Below, one piece after another: positions 24,201 to 36,266 of a stretch of 64,000 nt of DNA. The notes under the pieces are model-generated. The model did no database searches and was not told where the DNA came from. It saw only the letters and a program-made list of their open reading frames with translations. This DNA is from Candidula unifasciata. Lineage: Eukaryota; Mollusca; Gastropoda; Stylommatophora; Geomitridae. The position numbers were made by a program, and so were the translations under genes. Positions within the stretch are counted from its first letter, which is position 1; each line of letters starts with the position of its first letter. The stretch is from NCBI GenBank assembly GCA_905116865.2, contig CAJHNH020007557.1, positions 62,001-126,000 of the forward strand, written 5' to 3'.

Positions 24201-27200
24201 GCAAGTCCTGGGGACCCTTGGTCATGAGTAGTTTGTAGAAAAACCTGGACAATTGGAACAGAGAAACAAATGGTGATGCTAGTTTGATCTCTAATTTTGT
24301 AGACAAACATGACTAACCTGCATCTCATCTTTGTCTCATGCTGTAAAATCAACATGCTTTAGACTAAAGGAAGAGAACTTGAGTGAGACCAAGAGAAATG
24401 ATGTTTGACAGTTTGGCATTATGGGTTAGAAAAACATTTGCATCAGAAATGACTGATAGGACACCAGTGATTAAGCCTGTCGTTCTGAGAAACTGCAGCC
24501 CCAGGATTTTCACCATTGCCATATACCAGCAAAGGCCGTGAAACCTGCATGTGTGTAGTAACCTATTGTCAACATGCATAGTTTAATGTCATTGGTTCTG
24601 TCACGCCGGCGTAGTGTTTAGGAGGCCCGGATAAGAATATATTTACGAAAAATAGCATTTGGGGATGGAGTTTAACCAAATGGCCTTTTCTATCACTGAT
24701 AGAGGTCACAGGGTCCAGCATGAGTCACCCCATATATATTTTTAGGCCTTGGGGAATGTATTCCAATACCACACCCCCCCCCCCCCCCCTTTCCTGTTTT
24801 TTTCCAGTAAACGTTAATCGGAGCTCAAGAAGAGGATATTTTATCTTAAGAAAATTTTCACACCATTCAGCGCATAGGGCTATTCTGGGAAGAAGAAATG
24901 CAGCTGGGAACTTCATGTTAGGGCAAGGCAAACCAGGCCCTCAGCTTTGACTGGCCACTGGTCTAGGAGAGAAGCTCACACAGACAGAGACAGATCATGG
25001 CTCTTCTGATCTGGCAGTTTCTGCTGCATGCTTTGTTAAAATTCTTTGGTGTAAGCAAGAAAGGCTGAGAGACGGTTGTGATATAAAGACAACAAATGGT
25101 CTCTACAATACTGCCCAGGCTTTGTGCTTTGGACAGGAAAAAATTCAAAGGGCCGGTCTCTAGTCACACTTGACATTGCTGTCGGCTGTGATTTCCATGC
25201 CTTCTCATAGCACAATGTAACACGATCATCGGGAAAGATCAGAGGTACCAACTAACTAGTGCAAGGTACCAACTGACTAACTAGTGCAAGGTACCAACTG
25301 ACTAACTAGTGCAAGGTACCAACTAATTAACTAGTGCAAGGTACCAACTAATTAACTAGTGCAAGGTACCAACTAATTAACTAGTGCAAGGTACCAACCA
25401 ATTAACTAGTGCAAGGTACCAACTAATTAACTAGTGCAAGGTACCAACTAATTAACTAGTGCAAGGTACCAACTAATTAACTAGTGCAAGGTACCAACTA
25501 ATTAACTAGTGCAAGGTTCTAACTAACTAGTGCAAGGTACCAACCAATTAACTAGTGCAAGGTACCAACCAACTAACTAGTGCAAGGTACCAACTAACTA
25601 ACTAGTGCAAGGTACCAACTAACTAACTAGTGCAAGGTACCAACTAACTAACTAGTGCAAGGTACCAACTAACTAACTAGTGCAAGGTACCAACTAACTA
25701 ACTAGTGCAAGGTACCAACTAACTAACTAGTGTAAGGTACCAACTAACTAACTAGTGCAAGGTACCAACTAACTAACTAGTGTAAGGTACCAACTAACTA
25801 ACTAGTGCAAGGTACCAACTAACTAACTAGTGCAAGGTACCAACTAACTAGTGCAAGGTACCAACTAACTAACTAGTGCAAGGTACCAACTGACTAACTA
25901 GTGCAAGGTACCAACTAATTAACTAGTGCAAGGTACCAACTAATTAACTAGTGCAAGGTACCAACTAATTAACTAGTGCAAGGTACCAACCAATTAACTA
26001 GTGCAAGGTACCAACCAATTAACTAGTGCAAGGTACCAACTAATTAACTAGTGCAAGGTACCAACTAATTAACTAGTGCAAGGTACCAACTAATTAACTA
26101 GTGCAAGGTACCAACTAATTAACTAGTGCAAGGTTCTAACTAACTAGTGCAAGGTACCAACCAATTAACTAGTGCAAGGTACCAACCAACTAACTAGTGC
26201 AAGGTACCAACTAACTAACTAGTGCAAGGTACCAACTAACTAACTAGTGCAAGGTACCAACTAACTAACTAGTGCAAGGTACCAACTAACTAACTAGTGC
26301 AAGGTACCAACTAACTAACTAGTGCAAGGTACCAACTAACTAACTAGTGTAAGGTACCAACTAACTAACTAGTGCAGGTACCAAACTAACTAACTAGTGT
26401 AAGGTACCAACTAACTAACTAGTGCAAGGTACCAACTAACTAACTAGTGCAAGGTACCAACTAACTAACTAGTGCAAGGTACCAACTAACTAACTAGTGC
26501 AAGGTACCAACTAACTAACTAGTGCAAGGTACCAACTAACTAACTAGTGCAAGGTACCAACTAACTAACTAGTGCAAGGTACCAACTAACTAACTACTGC
26601 AAGGTACCAACTAACTAACTAGTGCAAGGTACCAACTAACTAACTAGTGCAAGGTACCAACTAACTAACTAGTGCAAGGTACCAACTAACTAACTAGTGC
26701 AAGGTACCAACTAACTAACTAGTGCAAGGTACCAACTAACTAACTAGTGCAAGGTACCAACTAACTAACTAGTGTAAGGTACCAACTAACTAACTAGTGC
26801 AAGGTACTAACTAACTAGTGCAAGGTACCAACTAACTAACTAGTGCAAGGTACCAACTAACTAACTAGTGCAAGGTACCAACTAACTAACTAGTGCAGTG
26901 GTTCTCAGCCTTCCTAATAAGCGAAACTTTAATACAGTTCCTCATGTTGTGGTGACCCCCCAACCATACAATTATCTTGGTTGCTACTTCATAACTTCAG
27001 TGAATCTTTGTTTTCCTATGGTCTTTGGTGACCCCTGTGAAAGGGTTGTTAGACCCACAGGTTGAGAACTGCTAAACTAGCACTTCGTTCATACAGGACC
27101 AGACCTGTAGACCAGATCTAATTACAGATCAAGTACGCACTCAATAAGTGATGTGGTTGACATCCCACCGGTGGCCTCTACTTACCAGGACTTTACCTGG

Positions 27201-30200
27201 TTACCATTTTAGGCTGGGTCAATCTGGGAGCCAAGGTCAATTTTGAAGGGAAAAAAAAAACAGTCTTCCTCAATGTGGATTTTAACCCTTGACCAGTCGG
27301 CAGGCAAGCAGGCATCTAGGCATACATTACTGTGAAAGTGGACTAAACACTTGTAAATATTTACTCGTAAAGTGCGATCTCTAGAGCTGGCTGTTGAAGT
27401 GGTAGAGACTGCATGAAGAAACTATGAATGACTGACTGCCTGTAAAAAAACTATGAATGACTGACTGCATGAAGAAACTATGAATGACTGACTGCCTGAA
27501 AAAACTATGACTGACTGCATGAAGAAACTATGAAGAAACTATGAATGACTGACTGCCTGAAAAAACTATGAATGACTGACTGCATGAAGAAACTATGAAT
27601 GACTGACTGCCTGAAAAAACTATGAATGACTGACTGCATGAAGAAACTATGAATGACTGACTGCCTGAAGAAACTATGAATGACTGACTGCATGAAGAAA
27701 CTATGAATGACTGACTGCCTGAAGAAAGTATGAATGACTGACTGCCTGAAAAAACTATGAATGACTGACTGCCTGAAGAAACTATGAATGACTGACTGCA
27801 TGAAGAAACTATGAATGACTGACTGAAGAAACTATGAATGACTGACTGCCTGAAGAAAGTATGAATGACTGACTGCCTGAAGAAAGTATGAATGACTGAC
27901 TGCCTGAAAAAACTATGAATGACTGACTGCATGAAGAAACTATGACTGACTGACTGCATGAAGAAACTATGAATACACTGACTGCCTGAAGAAAGTATGA
28001 ATGACTGACTGCATGAAGAAACTATGACTGACTGACTGCATGATGAAACTATGACTGCATAAAGAAACTATAAATGACTGACTGCATAAAGAAACTAATT
28101 TATTTTTTCCATTAATAAACAATCTAATGCTGTAACAAACAACAACCAGGTAATAAATGACAAGACAGACTCACCCTTCGTCATCGAGAGAGTTGATGCC
28201 GTATCTCTCCTTATTCTCGTCTCCCCTGAACTGCAAATCCACAGCCAAGAACTGTTTCTGCTTTTTCTCCTTCTTTTTGCTTTTGCTGGCTTTCTGTTTC
28301 TTTGGCTGGTAAGACATTGACAATTTAGATATCTAAGCAAAGAAAAGAAAAAAAAATAACTGGTATGTGCATGAGTATGTGTCTATCATGTATAAGCAAA
28401 GAAAGCAAAGAAAAAAAAAATAACTGGTATGTGCATGAGTATGTGGACAAAATAACTGGTATGTGCATGAGTATGTGTCTATCTGTATAAGCAAAGAAAA
28501 GAAAAAAAATAACTGGTATGAGCATGAGTATGTGTCTATCGGTATAAGCAAAGAAAAGAAAAAAAATAACTGGTATGTGCATGAGTATGTGTCTATCTGT
28601 ATAAGCAAAGAAAAGAAAAAAAATAACTGGTATGTGCATGAGTATGTGTCTATCTGTATAAGCAAAGAAAAGAAAAAAAAATAACTGGTATGTGCATGAG
28701 TATGTGTGTATATGCAAGGAAAAAATAACTGGTGTGTGCATGAGTATGTGTGTATATGCAAGGAAAAAATAACTGGTGTGTGCATGAGTATGTGTGTATA
28801 TGCAAGGAAAAAATAACTGGTGTGTGCATGAGTATGTGTGTATATGCAAGGAAAAAATAACTGAGGTGTGCATGAGTATGTGCAAGGAAAAAATAACTGG
28901 TGTGTGCATTAATATGTGTGTGTCTCTGTATATGCAAGGAAAAATAACTGATGTGTGCACGGGCATACTGTGTGTATGTGTACATATGTAGGAAAAAAAT
29001 AACTGGTGTGTGCATGAGTATGTGTGTATATGCAAGGAAATTATAAGTGGTGTGTGCACGGGCATACTGTGTGTGAGTACATATGAAAGGAAAAAAATAA
29101 CTGGTGTGTGTGTGTGTGTATGCAAGGAAATTATAAATGGTGTGTGCATGAGCATGCGAGTCTGTGTGTGTAAATATTCGCAAGGAAAAAATAACTGGTG
29201 TGCCCATGGGTATGTGTGTGTCTGTGTATATGTAAGGACAGATCAACTTGTATGTGCATGGGTATGTGTGTTTCTGTGTATAAGCATGGACAAATTAATC
29301 TGTGTTGGCATGGGTATGTGTTATCTGTGTATATACAAGGACTTAGTAGTTATTTCAATCATCAAAACATCAAATTCACTATTTTACACCCTCCCCCACC
29401 CCCCCTTCCCCTTTTTTCTCTCTCTCTCTGTTAGAGTATGTGTATGTGTTGTATGTTTAGTAGAAATCAATGTCCAAAGCACCTGACGAACCTCGACAAC
29501 CATCTCTGACTCATCCTTGCGCAGCACAGTTCCTGTCCGGCCAATGTTTAGGTCAACTATTTCCTCCTCTGCCAGAAAAAAAAAAAAAAGAAGTCGAAAA
29601 TCATTTAAAAAATGTCATTCAGTGTAACATAACTGTATCCCTCAAACACTGACTGAAGCACCAGGCATGTACTTAATGGGGGTAAGGGAGTCTTGCCATA
29701 TACTCAAGGGAGGCCGAGGGAATCTTGCAATATACTCGTGGGGGAGAAAAAAGGTCTGTATATCTATGCTCAAGAGAAACAAAACTATGAGCTCATTTTT
29801 TTGATGTTTTACGTTTCTTCAACTGTTCTCTGAACAACTGTGTTGTGAAAGGATTCACATGAGGTGACATGACCAAGCAAGAGAAGCCTTCAGCCCTTCA
29901 CTATTGATTCAAACACTACTTAATACCCATGTCTGTGCTGATTTTTCATGATGATTTTTAATTTTGTGTTCTTTGCTGCAGATGTGAAGAGGCAGTGGGA
30001 AACATCTTTTCAAACCATTGTATATAAGTAGAATGAACTTTTAGATTCTACAGTAAACATCTTGTCAAACCATTGTAGATAAGTAGAATGAACTTTTAGA
30101 TTCTACAGTAAACATCTGAATTTCCGGTTCAATTTTTTTTCAGAGGCGTGTTTTCATAATACATTGATAGGTGAAGCAAATTCATTTGTTGTCATTTATG

Positions 30201-33200
30201 TTCAATCGAGCTGAGAAATCACAGCACTCGGGACATTCCCATATGCGCTCCATCCTTATCTTCAGCAGCCAGCGCAGAGTTCCAATACTAATGGTACGGG
30301 ACGCAGTCTAATTATATGTCCATCCTCCATTTCCTTTGATTGTAGTGTGCCAGACAGGCCCTCTGGTCACAACCAGGTGTATCATTCTCTCCAGGCCATG
30401 ATAATCTATTTTCCTATCTGACTTCGTTACTTGTTCCCAAAGGGCCTTGACCACATCTGCCTTGTCATGTATTATTTCACCACCCAGTGAATCTGTCTGC
30501 CTTGTTCAATTGTATATGTGTCCCCAAAAGGCAACAGTTAGTATTCACCTTCCGCCCCATTTGACTCCAGTGAATAAAAGCATTAAAATAACAGAACAGG
30601 GCATAACAATGATAATCAAAATAAAAGAAACAAAAAGGAAATAAAAGATACACACAAATAGACTCACAACATGAACTAATGACAGGAAACAAAAATACAG
30701 AGAAAACAACAAGAAAGAGTACAAAACAAGACAGGCGAAACAAAAAAAAAAGAAGAAACAACAAGACAGGTGAAACAACAAAAAAGGAGAAACAACAAAA
30801 CAGGGAAAACAACAAAACAGGGAAAACAACAAGACAGGGAAAACAACAAAAACAACAAAAATTGAAACAACAAGAGAATGAACAACAAGCAAGGGGAAAC
30901 AACAAGTCAGGGGAAACAACAAGAAAGGGGAAACAACAAGGAGAAACAATGAGACAGGAGAAACAACAAGACAGGGAAAACAACAAGAAAGGAGAAACGA
31001 CAAGAAAGGAGAAACAACAAGAAAGGAGAAACAATGGGACAGGAGAAACGAGACAGGGGAAACAACAAGAAAGGAGAAACAAAACAAGATAGGGAAAGAA
31101 ACAAGACAGGAGAATCAACAAGACAGGAGAAACAACAAGACAGGAAAAACAACAAGATACGGAAGAAAAAAAAAAACAGGAAAAACAACAAGACAGGAGA
31201 AACAACATGACAGGGGAAACAACAAGGAAAGGCAAACAACAAGACAGATTACCTGGCATGATAATCTTGGTGGTCACATTCTCCAACTGTTCCTCACTGG
31301 CTTGCTGATCCTCAATCACTTGTCTACGTTGCTGTCTCCTCTCCTTCCTTAATCTCCTCATCTCCATCTTCCTTTCCAGTTTGCTAGGGCTGATACATGA
31401 AGAATTAACAGTTATGAGCTCACATCCATATAATAATATCGGGGGCTGAGTGGTCTCGAGGCATAGCGTCCCCCTCAAGTGTTGGAGGTCCCGGCTTCAG
31501 GCCATGGTGAAGACTGGGATTTTTTCACGTGGACTTCTAGTAATTCCCCTGATCTCTGGGTAGTAAGATGGGTGCGCCCATGTGTATTATTACGCACGTA
31601 AAAAAAAAAATCCCTTTGCAGTTAGAAATAGAAAAGAGTAGTCTAAGCGATGCTTCACAGACATAATTAGGAGTCAAAAATCTACCCAAAGTATTTCAGG
31701 ATCCACGCCAGTGCTATAGAATTTGTGCATTGTGCTGAGATTCTTCCGATTCGGGCTTGAGTTAGAAGTAGAACAGAGCACTTGTGCCACGATGTTGATC
31801 CATTGAATAAAACATAAACCATAATATCGACTAGTTTTGTTTAGCTATTATATTGTTTGGTGTTGTAGCTATTGTCTTATTTATATTACCTAGCCACTGT
31901 ATTATTTAGCTATTGCGTTGTTTAGCTACTGTACAGTGTAGATAGTGTTTTGTTTAGCTAGTGTTCTGTTTAACTACTGTACTGTTTCGCTTTTGCATTG
32001 TGTAATTTAGATATTGTACTGTATAGCTATAATGTTGTTTAGCTACTGTGCTGTTTAGCTATTGTGCTGTTTAACTATTGTACTGTTTCACTATTTTATT
32101 GTGAAGTTTAGCTTTGTATTTCGTAATGTGAGATCTGATGCCAGCTGCAGGCCTTGCGCCGATTCGGGCAGTGGTATTGAGAAGTAGACTTCCAGAAAGC
32201 AATGGCAAACTACCGGATGTAAACTTGCCTAGAAAAACCATAACAGCCAAAAAATGCTGTGGTTGGTTCTGCAACATCCTGTGAAGGATACCCAACTAAC
32301 TGTGTATCTACTAAGTTGTTTAGCTAACATGTTGTTTAGCTATTGTGTCATTCAGCAACTGTGTCAATTAGCCACTGTGTATCTGTGTCATTTAGCTATT
32401 TTGTTTTTTAGCTATTGTGTTGTTTAGCTACTGTGCTGTTTAGCTATTGTGTTGTTTAGCTACTGTGCTGTTTAGCTATTGTGTTGTTTAGCTGTTGTAT
32501 TGTATAGCTATTGTACTATGTAGTTACTGCGTTGTTTAGCTATTGTGTTTTTTTAGCTATCGTGTTGTTTAGTCACTGTGTTATTTAGCCATTGTTTAGC
32601 CATTGTATTATTTTGCAACTGTACTGTGTATCTACTGTGTTGTTTAGCTACTGTGCTGTTCAGCTATTGTACTGTGTAGTTACTGTGTTGTTTAGCTATT
32701 GTGTTATTCAGCTATTGTGTTGTTTAGCGTTTAGCTATTGTGTTATTTAGCTGTTATGTTTTTTTTAGCTATTGTGTTGTTTAGATACTGTGTTATTTAG
32801 CTATTGTACTGTGTATCTACTGTGTTGTTTAGCTTATATGTTGTTGAGCTACTGGGCTGGACGCTAATTTGTTGTTGTTGTAATCAATAATCAAGCATGT
32901 TGTTAAAAGTGACTAATTAGGGGTTTGCTAAAACTGGATGTGTTGGGCAAAAAAGCAGCCCAGCTGTTAAAAAACAACACATCTTACTGTCAGCCCTTAT
33001 AAAGGTGAACATAGAAGAAGTGACAGTACTGTGTTGGGCAGCTGTCTTTGGCAGATCCATGTGCACAGCTGATGAAGTGATGATGATGAAAAGTACTTAT
33101 ATTTCTGCTCAGGAAATTGCCTATTTATATTCATAGCATAGTCTGATGTCATGGTGGTATACTATGACTAGGTGCTAACTCACAAACTGCTTAGGACACA

Positions 33201-36124
33201 AAATATTTTCGAACATAAGTAGATATTTAAATATCTTGGCAAATGCTCCACACATATCAACAAACATGTAAATGCTTAATTTCACATCCATACATTTATT
33301 TACCTTTGTGTTTTTATCTTGAGTTTTGGTCGGGGTGGTCTGTGTGTGGGTCTATTTTCCATTTGTGAACTTATCTGCAAGGAAATTGGTCAGGAATCAA
33401 TCAATCAATACACACACACATACAGAGAGACATATACACAGTGAGTGAGTGAGTGAGAGAGCTCGCTCAGCTGTAAGGACAGCAGTTACATATCACAAAC
33501 ATTCATCACACAGTGTATGTGGGCAAAAGTATGAATATATGTGCAAACCTGTGTAACTGAGCACATGTTCACATTCATGTCTGTGTAACAGTGTATGTTT
33601 GCGCCACAGTGTATGTTTGCGCCACAGTGTATGTTTGTGTAACAGTGTATGTCTGTGTAACAGTGTATGTCTGCGCCACAGTATATGTCTGTGCCACAGT
33701 ATATGTCTGCGCCACAGTGTATGTCTGTGTAACAGTGTATGTCTGTGTAACAGTGTATGTCTGTGTAACAGTGTATGTCTGCGCCACAGTGTATGTCTGT
33801 GTAACAGTGTATGCCTGCACTACAGTGTATGCCTGTGTGACAAGGTATGTCTGTGTGACAGTGTATATCTGTGTGATAAAATATGTCTGTGGGACAAAGT
33901 ATGACTGTGACAAAGTTAAACTGTGTGACAAAGTTATGTTTGTGTGATAAAGTATGACTCTGTGTGTGTGTGTGTGTGTGTGTTGTGCGCGCGCGTATGC
34001 GTGCGTATGAGACAGTGTATGACTGTGTGATTAAAAACTGTGTGACAAAGTATATCTGTGGGACAGTGTATGTCTCTGCGATAAATGTCAAATTCAGGGC
34101 CCCCATACAATCTATCAAGAGTCAAGAACTCCACACTGTGCTATGCACAACAGATGCAACAACATTGTTCATTCTACTGCCACAATGCTGTCACAACCAG
34201 ATCCGACAGTCCAGCACAACACAACAGCAACAATGAAAACACAATCCCATTTAAGAGAGCAGAAACAACCTTAAACAAACAGCAACATAAACTATACTAA
34301 CCCTCAAGTTCCTGTCTGGATCAGGTCTGCAGATGAAGATGTCAGTTATCATCCCCCAGCAAGCTGGAGTGGGACACTGGGTGTCCAGAACCTCCTGTCA
34401 GAAAAAAAAAAAAAAAGCATGTATAATCTGAAACCACTTGTGATATCTGAGAACAGATCAACACACAAGCACAATCACTGGACAGACTTTTTTTCTGGCA
34501 AACACACAAATATACAGAGAGAGAGAGAAAGAGAGAGACAGGCAAAGAGAGACACAGGGATCAACAGGCAGAGAGAGATAGAGACAGAGAGGCAGAAAGA
34601 GGGAATAACACAGTATTTACATAGAGAATGAGAGAGAGAGAGCAAGAGGGGGGGGGGGCAGAGAGAGGCACAAGAGATACAGAGATATAGAGATAGGCAC
34701 CAAGAGAGAGATTTATAGAAGATACAGACAGGCAGACAGAAGTAGAAAGACAGAAAGAGGCTCAGAGATTTAGACAGAAGACATACAGACAGACAGACGG
34801 TGCTACAGAAAAATATAAGTAGACATAGACAGTGTCATGCCTGACTTGTCCCACCTCAGTGCTTTCCAATCAACTGTCCATTTCCACCCAGACTAGCAGG
34901 GCCTGGACAGTACAGCCATGGGTTAGGCAAGAAACATTAACATATACAGCATTAGAAAACAGCTGACAAATATAAAAACAATGAGCGAATCAATCTAGGA
35001 ATGACATCACTGCAAGCCAGACATTCCCTTTCATGCTCTGTCACCTGCCTCTGCAGCAAACGCAGAGTTCTCATACTGATGGTGCTCGCTGCAACCTGAT
35101 CACAAGTTATGTCTATTTTTCTATTGCAGACAACAAAAATCGTCCAGATCCTCTGCTTACTCCAAGCAGTTAAATCATTTATCTCCAGATTTGGATGCTC
35201 TCTGTCTGTTCTTTTGTACTATTTACTTGATCCCGGAGCACTTTCACCATGCCAATTTATCTCCAGATATGGATGCTCTCTGTCTGTTCTGTTGTACTAT
35301 TTACTTGATCCCAGAGCACTTTCACCATGCCAATTTATCTCCAGATATGGATGCTCTCTGTCTGTTCTGTTGTACTATTTACTTGATCCCAGAGCACTTT
35401 CACCATGCCAATTTATCTCCAGATATGGATGCTCTCTGTCTGTTCTGTTGTACTATTTACTTGATCCCAGAGCACTTTCACCATGCCAATTTATCTCCAG
35501 ATATGGAGGCTCTCTGTCTGTTCTGTTGTACTATTTACTTGATCCCAGAGCACTTTCACCATGCCAATTTATCTCCAGATATGGATGCTCTCTGTCTGTT
35601 CTGTTGTACTATTTACTTGATCCCGGAGCACTTTCATCATGCCAATTTTATCATAAATTAACTCACCAATGAAAGGGGTGGCAGCTGCTAATCTATCAGC
35701 CTGCTCCTGATCATGCACATGCGAATGTCCTAGACAGACACACAAAAAATCCTTGATATGCTCCTTATCCGAGTTTTATCAAGCAATGTAAGCCACTCTG
35801 AGCACAAGACACCAGTTTCTATTTACACAACACACAAAATACTAAAAAACATACAAATTAACACACAAAGGACACATAAGCGAACTTTAATGAGAAATCT
35901 GAGATCCAAACCTTATAGTTATGTTTCCCCCTGCTGCTGCCATCGTTGGGTTTCCAGCACTGGTTATGGAAGTCAATGGAGCAGTTAGCACTACACTTGA
36001 AACACACATGGCCCTGATAAGGAAAACAGTGGTATATGCTACATGCATAAACAACAGAAACAATCATAAGAACAAATACACACACATGGCCCTGAAAGCA
36101 GAGAGGGAGAGAGAGAGGGAGAGA

Positions 36125-36179
<55 letters not shown>

Positions 36180-36212
36180 GGAGAGAGGGAGAGAGGGAGG
36201 GAGGGAGGGAGA

Positions 36213-36266
<54 letters not shown>

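Noticed and set aside
28325..29246. Minus-strand frames up to 276 codons rich in His/Tyr/Phe
   Set aside because: Translate the 44-57 bp array adjoining exon 18; the real exon is in a different frame and ends at 28332.
30477..31478. 333-codon minus-strand frame rich in Cys, Phe, Leu and Ser
   Set aside because: Apart from the true exon 16 part, it is the purine-rich array read on the other strand.
33486..34118. Cys/His/Thr-rich frames on both strands, zinc-finger-like at first sight
   Set aside because: They come from the 18-bp tgtctgtgtaacagtgta array; an 18-nt period keeps frames open without coding meaning.
35109..35672. 187-codon and 156-codon plus-strand repeat proteins
   Set aside because: 78-nt tandem unit divisible by 3 within LINE-derived intron sequence.
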